DNA of 64,000 bases, taken from assembly GCA_019054805.1 (NCBI GenBank), contig JAHQIY010000011.1, positions 3,105,001 to 3,169,000 on the forward strand, in the 5' to 3' direction. A program made the position numbers and the translations under genes. The notes under the pieces are model-generated. The model ran no database searches. It was given only the letters and a program-made list of their open reading frames with translations, and had not been told where the DNA came from. The DNA is from Brachionus manjavacas. Its lineage: Eukaryota > Rotifera > Eurotatoria > Ploima > Brachionidae. Position 1 is the first letter of the stretch. Every line of letters starts with the position of its first letter. Of this stretch, positions 8,736-20,234 are shown piece by piece.

Positions 8736-11361
8736 AATTATTTTAAGTTGATCATAAAATAAATGGATTAATAATCGATTTTTAGAATTAAAAAGAGTAC
8801 CAAATCCGAAAGACAAAAAACTTAACTTCGCAAAGATAATAAAATTAAAAAACCTAATGATATTTTATGTTTAGAAAAAAATTTATTTATTTGCAATATT
8901 AACTTTACTAAAAATCAAAAATAATCGATCATTTTAGTTAATTTTGAACTTACTATTAATTCAATTTTTTTTTTTTTTTGAAATTTTAATTTAACAAACT
9001 ATGTTAATCAATGTTACATCAAGAATTTTATAAGATTCTACCTAAATCTTCAGAAAATTTATTATTAAATATAAAATGAGCAATTTGATATAAATTTTTG
9101 ATCATAAACTTCAACATGCCGGAAATTTATATAAATCTTTAATTCATTTTCAATATCAAGGTAGATTAATGAGGCACATTTTAGTATTGGTCTTTTGATC
9201 ACAAAGCTATTTATTATTATTATTATTATTTATTAGTTTAAAGCCCCATTGGCAAAATTACAAAAAATTACATTAAATTCGAGATAAATTAAAAAAAAAG
9301 AAAGAAAATTGCACCAGTGTTACTAAGTAAAAAAGTTTACTCTCAAAAGATCTTTTAAAATTTTATAAAAATAAAAGTAATCCAATTTTAGTTTGCACTA
9401 TTCCTTAAATTGTAGCTTAATTTTCTTGAGTCATTTTTCATAAGACTATTTTTTAAATTCTCAGGCGAGTTTTAATAGAACAATGTCCTAAAATAGAATG
9501 ATAACATTCCGTCTAAAAATCTATGTTGAAAAGAATATAAGCCATATTTTTCCAAAAAATTATTAACAACAAAAATTTTTGCTCATACTGTTTGTTTCTT
9601 GGTTCATTTGCAATAGTTTGATACATCGATTTTTTTTATTACAATTAAGAGCATCTTGAAGTTGATGATCTTTTCAAAATATCATTTCAATTCAAAGAGT
9701 TATTTTTAGATATAAAAATTAACATTTGAATTAATTTAAATAATTTTAATGTGACATGCTTTACATGTTATGTAGATTTTTGATAATTTTGTCGATTTTG
9801 TAAGATTCTCAATTAAATATAGTTTTTTAATCATTTTTTTGATTTTCAGTTGAGAAATAGCATTAATTTTTTAAATTTAGTAATCAATCCTAAAACAAAT
9901 TAAAAGGATCCTCAAAGTTTTCAAAAAGTTGTTCAATAATTGTTTATAAAATTTGTTCTAAACTACAGAAAGATTAATTAATAAAAAATAAGCATGTTAA
10001 AAATTCTTCATAATTTTTTTTCATTTAACAAAAATCATTAAAAAGATCATGAATATTTTATTTTAAATGTATTTTAATGTTCATCAAAAAAAAATGAAAA
10101 GTAATTTATTTTTGTTTTTTTATTATCCTTGAATAAAATTTGACATTAAAGATCTAAAAAACATTTGATTTATGACCATTTTTGGCATTTAAAAAAGGCT
10201 TGATTTACTGAATCTTATTTGAAAGGGTCGATTTTAAAAAAAATTTTATAATTCATTAAATTAAATAAATATATATTAAATAAATTTTCTTTTTAAAAAA
10301 TTTTAATTTAAACATTTTGCAGCTTAATCAGAGTATAAAGAAAAACATTTAAATTCTTCTCATCTTATAAATTTATTTTGAAAATTGTTATGAGCACAAA
10401 GATCAAAAAAAAAATCTTTAAAAATTATAATACACTCAAAATGCTTGTCCTTTTATTTAACTTTTTTACGAAGATGATTTTTAATTCCTTCAAAGTGAAA
10501 TATTTTTATTCATATGAATAACAATTAAAAATGCTATTTTATTTATTTCAATCAATACCAAATGAGCTTTGAAAAAAAAAAGTTAGAAAATAAAGATTTT
10601 AGAAATTTATTCTAACAACTAAATAAAAAATGCTGCGACTTGCAAGAAAATAAATCTGCTTTTTTTTTTTAATTCATTAACCATTTAAAAAAATTAAATT
10701 TTTTATAAAAAATTTTGAAGAGTCCTAAAAAAAATTATTGATCACTTAATTTTCAAAAAATCAAAAAAAAACTATTTGTCACAAGTCTTGTTTTAAATAT
10801 TTTATAATGATGCCGGCAGTAAGTTAAATTAGAAGTTATATAACAAACACAATCTTCTCTTAAAGCTAAAAGTTAATATTGCATTAAAATTTTAAAAATA
10901 GCTCTCATGGCGCATTAATTTGATTAATTCGACTAGGTATTCGATTTTAATATTTGCCTTGAAATAGGTATATTTAAAAAGTATACTTGACTTAAATATT
11001 TGGAAAGCTTTGCGAAATGTAAATGAACCTTTTGATGAAATGAAATTTGAAAAAAAAAGTAAAAAATAAAATCTCAATTTTAGAAAATCAATATTGTTAA
11101 GTAATAGCTTAGTTGTCAAGGTGAGACTGTACCGAAATTAACAATCTGGCAGAATAATGTGCGTCTTAACATCAACGTTGTTCAATCAAATTATTTTCAT
11201 TTAAATGTAATTATTAAAATGAATAGTTTTTGGAATTATGAATTTATGCAAAATCAAGTCTCAGCACAATCTTACGTAACGAGAAATTCAGTTTTTTATA
11301 ATGTTTTTTGTTAAATTTTAAATTAAACATTTTTTTGTCGAATTTTTTTAAAAGTTTAACA
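8736..11361. other. Gene-free AT-rich region upstream of the protease gene
   Basis: No supported ORF on either strand. Contains a (TTA)n microsatellite near 9207-9231, which is like the tails of CR1-type elements in this window, beside a less AT-rich segment GTTTAAAGCCCCATTGGC. The last few hundred bases should hold the protease promoter; I see no distinct core element. Confidence 0.5.
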
Positions 11362-11542
11362 ATGCAAATTCGACACTCAGATAATGAATTTTATGCTGTG
11401 AGTGGCCTATACAATGACGTACAAAAACCGCAAGCAAAAAATAAAACTTCAAATTTCAAAAAAATTATCTGTATTACTGGCTCGTGTATAGGAGCTTTTG
11501 TCCTGATAGCAATTATAGTCATCATCATACTTTTTGCTACAA
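11362..11542 (+). CDS. Type II membrane serine protease, exon 1 (cytosolic tail and anchor)
   Basis: ATG at 11362 opens 60 codons: a polar N-terminal tail of ~40 residues (MQIRHSDNEFYAVSGLYN...), a basic flank (NKTSNFKK) and one hydrophobic span ICITGSCIGAFVLIAIIVII followed by LFAT. It ends at a consensus donor (CAA|GTAAGT at 11543), phase 1. The trypsin exon at 16856 starts after an acceptor with exactly the complementary phase, so the join gives a continuous protein of 394 residues. A short cytosolic tail plus single anchor before an extracellular protease is the layout of type II transmembrane serine proteases. A stretch upstream in the same frame lacks an ATG. Further exons hidden in the 5.3-kb intron cannot be excluded. 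Confidence 0.7.
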
Positions 11543-12409
11543 GTAAGTTGATTTTAGCAAAATTTTTTAAAGCATTTATTTAAAATATTTTAAAAAAATT
11601 CAATTAATTTGAAAATCTGGCGTGGAACATAATTTAACTTTTTTTATTTAAAAGAATAAAAGTTGAATTTCTTTAAATAAATGAAAACGATTTTTTTACG
11701 CTGCGAGGAAATTTTTAAATGAGCATTTAAATTCTGTTTAGAAATTATAAGCTGTTTTTTTATAATTTTTTATTTTTTGAAAGCTTGAAAATAAAATCTA
11801 AAAAATAAATATTTTGTTTAAAAGCAAACTTCATAATTAAATGCTTAAAATATTAAAATTAAAGGTGAAAATTAAAAATTAAATTAGTGGCAAAATTCAA
11901 GTTTTTCAGTTTAAGCGAATAGTTAAAAAATTAGAATAAAAAATTAATAATTAGAAAAAGTTTTTTTATTAAATGAAAAAAAAAATTCGATCCTAACTTT
12001 GGTGCTGGGTAAAAATTGGACTATTAACAATTGTCTTTTTAAAAATTGAATTAAGTTTTTTAAAAATTTTTAAAAATAGAAAAAAAATACTAATTGGAAT
12101 ATATTTTGGAATCATAAATTTTTTTTTATGTTCCTCGGTCAACTTTGGTAATAGGTTTCGATGACTGTGCTGTTGTAATCTGTGATGTTTCTGGAAAATT
12201 TTATGAAGCCCAAATATCAAACGATAAATTTTGGTTAAAATTAGAGTTTGTGAAATTTTACAAGTTTTACCGCGAAAGATCTTCCAAAGGTTTACGGTGT
12301 CTTAATTAAAATGATTAATTTGATTTTTAAATGAGCATAATATAAAGAGAGGGATAGAAAAAAGATAACTATATTAGTCAAAATACTTTATTGAAATTTA
12401 GAATAAAAT

Positions 12410-12935
12410 CAGAGTATTCTGCTGAATAGAGTTGTTGACAATTGGAACAATTTAACAACAGAGGCTATCACATCCAGAAAAACATCTTCAAGAAAAGAGT
12501 AGACGATTCAGGAGCCTTCAAGGTGGGAAGGCTTAGCAACTAAGACAAGAATGGGTCATACCACCAGATCGGATTAAAAAAAAAAGAAAAAAAAAGAAAA
12601 AAAGGAAAAAAGGAAAGGAAATAAAAAAGAAACTAAGTTTCGTTGATTGGGATTTTTATGAACCTTGATTTAGCTGGTTAATTTGCTTGATTGGATCGGT
12701 CAAAAAATAAAGAAAAGAAAAGAAAAAAAGATTAATTTGAAATTCAAAATTTTAAAATTCAAAGTGGAATAGTGATCTAGTAAATGATTGTTTTGTAAAA
12801 AAACGATGTTGAAAGACAAATAATTATTAGCCTGCACATAAAAAGGCTTCCATAAATTTTTTTTTCTTTTGTGCTCTTCAGCTAACCTGTTGTAGCTTAT
12901 TATTATTATTATTATTATTAGATCAGATCTCTAAA
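12410..12935 (+). mobile_element. CR1-like LINE 3' end with (TTA)n tail
   Basis: RVVDNWNNLTTEAITSRKTS resembles the extreme C-terminus of CR1/jockey ORF2 (R-V-V-x-x-W-N-x-L-P). It is followed by A-rich sequence and a TGTTGTAGCTTATTATTATT microsatellite tail (12890-12920) like those near 33005 and 34410. Lies in the large protease intron. Confidence 0.65.
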
Positions 12936-12992
12936 TTTTTTTTCTCTATTTTATATTTGAAAAAATAGAAAACATATTCACTAAATAATTTA

Positions 12993-13093
12993 GAGAATTG
13001 TTTAAAAGTCCCAAATTAAAGTCCAAGTCATTAAAAAATAAAAAAGTCCGGACTTGGACTTGACTTGAAACTTGTGACTTTTAAACAATTCTG
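12993..13093. mobile_element. hAT-type MITE, 101 bp
   Basis: Inverted ends (right end read inward CAGAATTGTTTAAAAGTCAC; left GAGAATTGTTTAAAAGTCCC) flanked by 8-bp duplications ATAATTTA / ATAATTTG. Interior rich in AAGTC units. Related to the 15556-15777 element. Confidence 0.7.
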
Positions 13094-13559
13094 ATAATTT
13101 GATAAACAGAAAAAATAAATTAAAATAAAATAAGTTTAAATTACAAAATGTTGAACTAACATTGAAAAAGTGATTAAAAAAATAATTTTAAGTTGATATT
13201 GTATAGTATTGTATAACAAAATTACCAATTATGTCTATTAAAATAATTTCAAACATTTTCATATTTTAAATTAAACTGTTTAGTGAAATAGAACAAGTTT
13301 AATTTTTATTTGTAAAATTTTAAAAATGATTTTGGTTTAAATTTAAATTCAATCATTGAAAATCATAATTATTTAATTTTGAGAGATAATGATATAATTT
13401 AACCATTTTTTAATTATATCATTACCTATCAAAATTTGACCCGATCTCGAAGAATCCGATTAATTTTTTGGTAAAAAGAAGTGAAAACTAAAGAAAGGCT
13501 TTGAGAAACTCCAACTTATCTAATTTATATTAATTGAAATTTTAATATGTTATTTTCTT

Positions 13560-13660
13560 TAATCATTTTTGTAATTTTAAAATTTTTCATTTTATACTTC
13601 TCCTTCTTGGAGGTTAATTTTTAAATAATTAATAAATAAATTTATATTAAATAATTAAGT
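13560..13660 (+). mobile_element. LINE 3' tail (CTCC-GGAGG hairpin family)
   Basis: CTTCTCCTTCTTGGAGGTTA followed by AATAATTAATAAATAAA matches the 3' end of the LINE that ends at 62198 (CTTCTCCTTAAAGGAGGTTA). CTCC...GGAG can pair as a small hairpin. No RT sequence remains. Confidence 0.55.
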
Positions 13661-13903
13661 TTATATTAAACTAATGGGTAAAGATTTTTTTAAGATCACC
13701 TTGTTTAATTTTTCATAATGGTGAATCTTTTTAATAAGCGTAAAATTCATTAAAAACTGATCGTTAAAAAATAATTAATTAAAATATTAAAAAAATATTT
13801 TTGGGGTTCAACTCATATGATTTTTTTTTTAAATTAACATCATTATCTTATTATTCTTTTATTAAAATCAAAAATACCGAATAGTATTTAAGCTGAAGAA
13901 ATA

Positions 13904-14779
13904 CAGTACTATCCAAAACAGAGTTAACGAAAACTTGCTCAATGTTTACAAGCCGATTATAAACTGTTTCGGAGCAAAACCAAAGCAGAAATGAACAAAA
14001 CCGAAGCAGCACAAAAACAAAACAAAACATATTAAAAAATCAAATCAAAACAAAACAAAACATGACACACTATACAAAACAAAAAATTAGAAGATAGTTT
14101 TGATTTGTGCATCAAAAAAGAAATTATTAACACGAGACTTTTAATTTTTTTTTTGCATTTTGAAGTCTTTTTAAAATTTTTAAGTCTTATAAAAAGTATG
14201 TATAACCCAAACTCTCTTGTTTAAGTGTAATGTCACGATTATAAGTTATTAATTCGTTAAGATAGTTGTAATGCGGCTCCTGAAAAATTATTTTTCTACC
14301 GGTCCTCTTAAAATCAGCAACTTTTCGTGTTTCTTTGAATTTTTTGCAAATTTTATATATGGCAACTTGGGTAATGGATAATCCTTCAATTTCCATTTGT
14401 TTGGAAATTTTCCGAAAGCTTAAGCCTTCATTCCTCAAAAGTATAATTCGATGCCTATAACATTCAGGTACTCTCATTTTAAAAAATGAAGTAAAAAAAT
14501 TTATTTGAACTTTTCAATTTTTCAATGTAATTTTTTAATTTTATTTGCATAAATTATTCGATGTTTATTTGTTAAACAATAAAAAACAATCAAAACATCT
14601 AAAACTAGTTGAAAATCATTTCGAAACATGTTTTGAAACATTTTTTGAACCGTGTTTTGAAACATGTTTCAAAATGTTCATGTTTATGTTTTAAAATGTT
14701 TTGTGTTCTGATTCGTTTTGTGCATACTCCGATCAAGCAATGCTTAAACGGAGCGTTAACTTTGTTTTGGATTGTACTG
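13904..14779 (-). mobile_element. Tc1/mariner-family element, internally deleted
   Basis: 876 bp with inverted ends CAGTACTATCCAAAACAGAG and (read inward) CAGTACAATCCAAAACAAAG, each flanked by a TA duplication (13902-13903, 14780-14781). Subterminal AAACAAAAC-rich sequence on the left faces AAACATGTTT/GTTTTG-rich sequence on the right, giving long imperfect inverted arms. Only the DNA-binding half of a transposase remains. Inserted in the protease intron. Confidence 0.85.
14187..14477 (-). pseudogene. Tc1-like transposase, N-terminal helix-turn-helix only
   Basis: ATG at 14477 opens 96 codons. Two helix-turn-helix units are visible: RHRIILLRNEGLSFRKISKQ (HTH 1) and LSITQVAIYKICKKFKET followed by GRK (HTH 2 with a GRPR-like hook, here TGRK). 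This is the paired-type DNA-binding domain of Tc1/mariner transposases, which binds the terminal repeats. The DDE catalytic domain is absent: the frame ends within the element after LGYTYF. Such a truncated binder could in principle repress related elements, but that is speculation. Confidence 0.85.
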
Positions 14780-15039
14780 TAAATTCAATTTAAAAAAAAA
14801 TTTGTTTTACGTAAATTTACGTAAAAAACGAAAATTAAAATTTACATAGTCAATTTTATTGCCAAAAAAAATTATTTTCCAAAAGTAAAAAAAAGTGAAC
14901 ACAAAATTAACTTAAATTATTATTATAAATCCGAATAAATATTAATTAAAAAATCTAATAAGATATTTGCCTATTCTTTCCTTCTTCTCAAATTATATTT
15001 TTTTGGAGTTTTATTGTTTTCAATTAAGACTTCGGAGGT

Positions 15040-15318
15040 AGACCATTCGGTTTGTTTTCATGCTACGGAAACATCCCGTTCTTTATCAAATAATTGATAA
15101 TTTAAACAACTCAAAAAATGAACCAAATTTTACCGGAAAAAAATTTTACATTTAGGACAACGCCGGTTATATTTTTCTGAGACTCGTCTTTTCCTTTAAA
15201 CATATTTGAATTTACAATTTAAACATTCTCTTTATGGGTACAAAACTCCAACAGTCATCAACATTTTTAGCTGATTTAAAGGGTCGATCTATAAGATATT
15301 CATTTAAATCCATTTAAT
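15040..15318 (-). pseudogene. Possible Merlin/IS1016-like transposase relic
   Basis: Minus strand starts MDLNEYLIDRPFKSAKNVDD then C-W-S-F-V, and after frame changes gives RRCPKCKIFF and TEWSTSEVLIEN. A Cys-containing finger with R-x-C-P-x-C near the N-terminus is seen in Merlin-type transposases. The match is short, needs at least two frame changes and no catalytic residue is visible. Weak call; it could be a different decayed gene. Confidence 0.25.
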
Positions 15319-15555
15319 TTTGAATTATAAAAAATTTATATAAATTGAAATATGTAACAAAAGTGGTAAGAAAAATTGACTCAAAAAATTTACAAAAAAT
15401 AAATTTTTTTGTTCATAAAATTGACTAGGTATATTTTAATAGTCAATTTCAAGATCATGTGTTTATATTTTTTACTGAAGATTTTCTTAAAGTAAATTTT
15501 GTGATCAGGTGCTTAAATTTTTGACTAGACCCAATTTTTTTTGATTTGTTTAATT

Positions 15556-15777
15556 CAGACTTGTTTTTAAGTCACAGTTTTAAGTCTAAGTCACAAAAAT
15601 TTAAGTCAAAGTCATTGACTTGACTTAAAAAAAAAAAAAATAATTTTAAGTCATTGACTTGACTTAAAAAAAAAAAAAAATTTTTTTAAGTCATTGACTT
15701 GACTTAAAAAAAAAAAAAATCTAAGTCAAGTCATTGACTTGACTTGACTTAAGACTTGTGACTTAAAAACAACTCTG
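15556..15777. mobile_element. hAT-type MITE, 222 bp, with internal AAGTCA repeats
   Basis: Ends CAGACTTGTTTTTAAGTCAC and (inward from right) CAGAGTTGTTTTTAAGTCAC, flanked by a perfect 8-bp duplication GTTTAATT (15548-15555, 15778-15785), the hAT signature. The interior has tandem units of AAGTCATTGACTTGACTT plus an A/T run. Non-coding. Confidence 0.88.
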
Positions 15778-15785
15778 GTTTAATT

Positions 15786-16855
15786 TACTGAAAAAAGTTT
15801 AAAATGGCCTAAAAATAGCATTTTTCTGGAATTTTTATTTTTACGTAATTTTTCGTAATTTTATCTTTTCTTACAAATGAAATTTTTCGAAAAATTACCA
15901 AAAATCCGTGGTTTTCAGCACTTTAGATGTCTTATGACAACAATATTTTCATACAACTAATTAAAGCATGTCATTTCTGTTTAAAAATATCCTTTTTTCC
16001 AAACCAACAATATTTGTGGTTCAGGAGTTAAAACGTCTCAAAGTTGACCACCAAAAAAGTATGGTTGATTTGAACACAAATTTTATCTAGAAGAGGACTT
16101 AAAATATGCAACATTAACCACTTTTTTAGAAGATAAAAGAAGTGTCTTTCATAATTTGGAACTTTTCAAATCGTCTTGTTTTTCCTAGACAAATAAATGA
16201 TTAATTTTTATTATAAAAATTAATTTTAAATATTGCACTATTTTATGTATCTTAGAGGAAAGTAACATCAAGACGGTGACAATGCGCAGCTACCCTTAGA
16301 TCACGAACAGGCACGCTATTTTTTATTTATTCTCAATTCAATTCAATCATGATTCAATTAGAGCTGGATGAATTAGTTTTCAATGGCTTTGGAACTTAGT
16401 TCGCTTTTTTAAGAATTCTCCTTCTTTGGTTTTCTTCTTGAAACTCTTTTTTAAGGTAAAATTTTATAGATTCAACTATCACATTTTTTCATTGATTTTT
16501 TATTAGTTTTTTAATTATAATTCTTATTCATTGTATTCAGTGATTAAAGAATTTTTGTTAAGTCGTTATTACTTAATTTAAAATAGATTTTCTAAAAAAC
16601 GTATATCCTTTTTATGATAAATTAACTTTAATAAAAACCTTTAATTTAGTTTAAATTTAAATAAAATTTGATTATTTATTTTATTAAAATTAATTAAATA
16701 AAAAAGATAAATAAGGCTGTCATAATACAAAAAAAATTGTGAATTATAAATCATAAAAATCTAAAACAGAATTTTTTTTACTAAATGATTCAGATTTTAT
16801 TTTAAAATTTTTTACCAAAATTAAATTTATTACAAAGAAAAAATTTTTTTTTCAG
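15786..16855. other. Remainder of the large protease intron
   Basis: No supported ORF. A less AT-rich islet at 16258-16320 (CAAGACGGTGACAATGCGCA and onward) is the only distinct patch; it is not bounded by convincing splice sites and I see no domain in it. The intron ends with a good polypyrimidine tract and CAG at 16853-16855. Confidence 0.5.
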
Positions 16856-17908
16856 TACCTTGCAAACTTTTAAAATGTCACCCCAAAGCGATTAAATGCA
16901 TAAACCATCCATTTCGACCAGAGTGCATTTGCGATTATGGCTATCAGGGTGATGGCTATTGGTTTTGTGACGAATGCGGTTTGACGTCGCAGACCCAAAA
17001 CCTGCGCATTGTCGGAGGAATTGAGGCTGTGCCAAATAGCTGGCCAAGTGCGGCACTTGTAGTTTTTAGCTACAAAAATTTGGCTTACATTTCCTCGCTA
17101 GGCGTCTATGTGTCCATTAACCAAGCATATTCATGCGGAGCTGTGCTAATAGATCGCAATACATTGCTGACCGCAGCTCATTGCATCCAAGAAAGTGTGA
17201 GTTTCACCTATAATGGCAATTCTTATGTGACCATGGTCACCACTAGTGCAGACTACCCCACAATAGAATCCATGTACAAAGTCTATTTAGGTGTACATGA
17301 CAGAACAAAAATAAATCAGCCACCGGCAATACAACTGTCGGTCAAAAAAGTATACCGCCACGAGAGTTATGACGAAAATTCCAAATTAAATGACATAGCT
17401 ATAATCAAGCTGTCCAAGGAAGCTACCTTGAACCAATATATTCAGATATCGTGTTTGCCCGATCCTAATATACGCTTCTATCCGCCAGAAGTCGACATTA
17501 AATCATTTGCAATTGGATGGGGAACACTCAATTACGGTGACCAAACAAGCTCTGATGTACTACGAAATGTAGACTTGACCATTTATGATGGAAGTAAATG
17601 CAGTGATGTTTCAGTTTATGGCAATGACTGGAATTTGCAAATATGTGCCGGTAATTATTCAGGTGGAAAAGACACGTGTCAAGGAGATAGTGGGGGGTCG
17701 CTTTTTGTCTTGGATAAAGTAAACCAAAAAGATAGGTTTATTACAGCTGGCATTGTTAGTTATGGAAAGATGTGTGGTGAACCTGGTCTACCTGGGTACA
17801 ATTATTTTTTTTATTATTGATTTTATTTAAGTTTTTTATTAAAGGATATACACAAGAGTGAGTTATTATAGTGAATGGATTCAGTCAAATAAATGGAAAT
17901 ACAACTAA
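16856..17908 (+). CDS. Type II membrane serine protease, exons 2-3 (EGF-like plus trypsin domain)
   Basis: Exon 2 (16856-17795) follows an acceptor TTTTTTTTCAG. It encodes a Cys-rich EGF-like segment (CHPKAIKCINHPF...CICDYGYQGDGYWFC) and then a full S1 protease domain. Activation site R|IVGG (R111 in the joined protein), catalytic His in LTAAHC (H169), Asp in NDIAIIKL (D240), Ser in GDSGG (S339). The residue six before the Ser is Asp (DTCQGDSGG), which predicts trypsin-like cleavage after Arg/Lys. A 49-bp intron (17796-17844, GT...AG) separates exon 3 (17845-17908), which restores the family end GIYTRVSYYSEWI and stops at TAA 17906. If the intron were read through, the protein would lose its last helix. 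The gene is GC-richer than its flanks. Substrate unknown. Confidence 0.9.
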
Positions 17909-18224
17909 TTTTTTTTTTTGTTAGTTTGAAAAAATTAATTTATTTTATTAAATAAAATTTTAAAAAAATTTAAAACTCGAATAACTAGGTTGCCAAGTTG
18001 GAAAATATTCTAGTACTTCCGTATACTCTTGCAAAGAAGCCTAAAGGTTAAAGACCAAATTTCGGGTTTCATTCCTAGGGCTACGTGAGGTCAGATAAAA
18101 AATTAGCAAAAAACTTTGTGTATATTAAAATGTGTCAAATCAATTAAAAGGTTAAAATAGGGGGTATTATTAATCGATCTCTTACATTACTTAAACGATC
18201 ACTTAATAAAATATATTATTTATT

Positions 18225-18480
18225 TTTATTTTATTTATTTATTTGTTAACTGTACCGAGCTTAAGCTCCTTCAGAATAAAAATAAAAATAAAAAATTAAG
18301 TTAAGTAAAATTAAAAACTAAAAAAGTTAAGTAAAATAAGATCAAAAAATAAAAATAAAAATATGAATAAAGTTTGTAAGAGTTAATAACCTGGAATAAA
18401 AAATAAGAAGATAAAACAAAGCGCCAAGTTAATGAATATAAAACAGAAAATTTAGAGTTGTTCCTTACTGGATTTTCATT
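18225..18480 (-). mobile_element. LINE 3' end (GGAGC-hairpin family), minus strand, in the MULE
   Basis: Reverse complement ends CTGAAGGAGCTTAAGCTCGG TACAG plus AATAAATAAAT tail, abutting the left terminal repeat of the MULE. Upstream part is AT-rich 3' UTR; no RT motif is preserved. Confidence 0.75.
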
Positions 18481-18574
18481 TTTATTGATGGAATATTAAT
18501 TAATTAATTAGTTTATCAGACTTTTTCTATTTTTTTTTCAATAAAAATTTTTTAATTTTTTTTCGGTAAATTTT

Positions 18575-18690
18575 TTTCTCTAATAAAAATATTCTCTAAT
18601 TAATTGACACATTTTTTTCTCTATTCATTTTTTTTATCTCTAATAAAAATATTCTCTAGTTAATTGACACATTTTTTTCTCTATAAATTT
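18575..18690. repeat. Two-copy tandem repeat of ~60 bp
   Basis: The unit (CTCTAATAAAAATATTCTCT, then AATTGACACATTTTTTTCTC) appears twice in a row with few differences, within a pyrimidine-rich stretch in front of the LINE RT fragment. Confidence 0.7.
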
Positions 18691-18750
18691 TTCTCTTATT
18701 TAGCTATTCTTTAAAAATTTATTTCTCTATTTTGATCGTTTACTATTACT

Positions 18751-19605
18751 ATGATTCAAAAAAAAGCCTCTTCTAATGTGAATGATCATATGAGCGAAGA
18801 ATATAAAATAACTGCAGGTGTTCCTCAAGGCTCAGTAATTAGTCCTCTTTTATTCAGTATATATATTAATGACATCCCGAAAAGAATCAAGTTTCTTGGT
18901 ATTAAATTTGATTCTAAGTTGAATTTTAATATACTGCTAGACGAAATCAAAGAACGATGCAATAAAAGGCTAAATATTATTAAGATATTGTCAAAAAAAA
19001 ATGGGATCCCAATCAAAACACACTAGGAAATTTATATAAATCTTTAGTCGGATCGATTTTAGACTATTCTTTTCCTTGCTTGAATTTATTTTCAGAAAAT
19101 AATATCAAAAAACTACAAGCAATTCAGAATACAGCAGGAAGATCTATCCTTCAGTTAAAATATGAAACTCCCTCCAACATCGTGCAACATGAAGCTTTTA
19201 ATAAACTAAAATTGCTAACAGTCTCGAATCGTCTTTTTTAGTTGAGTGAGAAATATGTTGGGACAGGACTGAGTCATTCTATTCCATTGGTTGAAAGACT
19301 GGTGAAAAATTACAAAGAAGGTTTCGAATCAAGATATATTGAATATCCAACTCCATTGTGTAATTGCTACCTTACTATTTCTTCTTATTATCCTGAAACT
19401 TGAACTATTTAAAAATGTGTCACATGAAACAATCTATTCCAATTTATGTCTTTTCAACTTTTATTTTTTTAGCTTATTTACTCTATTTTGATTTTTTTTT
19501 TATCCAATTTTATTAACTTTAATTTTATTTTTATTTAATTTTTAAACTTATTCTGAAGGAGCTCTAGCTTGGTACAGAAAACAAAAAAATAAATAAAAAA
19601 AATAA
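18751..19605 (+). pseudogene. LINE reverse transcriptase and 3' end, active-site region deleted
   Basis: Starts with SEEYKITAGVPQGSVISPLL FSIYINDIPKR (RT motif B region) and jumps directly to IKFLGIKFDSKLNFNILLDE (thumb). The FADD box and ~100 residues between are missing, so this copy carries an in-frame deletion of the catalytic site. After a stop at 19024 the same family continues in other frames (LQLKYETPSNIV, GLSHSIPLVERLVKNYKEGF) to a 3' tail GAAGGAGCTCTAGCTTGGTA and an A-rich end at ~19600. The family is non-LTR; clade not resolved from this much sequence. Confidence 0.8.
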
Positions 19606-19616
19606 GAACTGGATCT

Positions 19617-19886
19617 ATGAGACATCTGATAAATTACACCAACTCGACGATGGCTAATGTAGAAGTTAATAATCAAAATATCACGACTTACCGATCGGCA
19701 GTTGAACATTTAAATTTCAAATCTTTTGACGAATTCTATGGAATTTTGTTTAAAACTTGGGAAATAAGAATCAGCTCGGATAGTTACTCCGATAACTGGA
19801 TGCAAACAGCTAGTTGTTCCTGTCCTTCCTTCTTTAAAGATCATATTTGTAAGCATCTTGTTGGCTTTGCTGCAAATTACCTTTAA
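19617..19886 (+). pseudogene. MULE transposase C-terminal part with SWIM zinc finger
   Basis: RHLINYTNSTMANVEVNNQN leads into CSCPSFFKDHICKHLVGFA, a C-x-C...C-x-H SWIM zinc finger typical of the end of MULE transposases, which bind terminal repeats and cut DNA. The 5' side is cut off by the LINE A-rich tail at ~19600, so the ATG at 19617 is an internal Met, not a real start. The frame stops at 19884-19886, a few residues after the finger. The AT-hook tail of the same protein is found at 22686-23027, after further insertions. Confidence 0.8.
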
Positions 19887-19887
19887 A

Positions 19888-20213
19888 TTCATCACCTTTA
19901 AATTTCAAATGAATTTAATAAAATGATTTTGTCATTAAAAATTTTAAAACAAAACAAATTTCAAAAAATAAATATAAAGTAGAGGTGTTATAAACATTTA
20001 ACAGAATCAAAAAAAAAGTATGAATTTATTTCGAAAACTAATTCAGATAGTAGAAATCGGATTTTATTTTCAGATTTCTCAGGATCGATAATTTACAATG
20101 GCAATTTTTTATTGTGGAAAAAAAAGAAAAAAGGCAAAGAAATCAGGGTGCATTGTCAAAGAGTAAAAAAATTTGTTTTTTTTCGATTTCAAAATCTTAT
20201 TTTTTAATTTGGA
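19888..20213. repeat. 326-bp direct repeat, copy 1
   Basis: By eye identical, base for base and without gaps, to 23636-23961 (constant offset 3748). It starts TTCATCACCTTTAAATTTC just after the SWIM fragment and ends at AATTTGGA; weaker similarity goes on for ~14 bp. No ORF of note and no TG...CA ends, so not an obvious LTR. Confidence 0.85.
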
Positions 20214-20234
20214 AAAATAACATTTTCATTTTAG

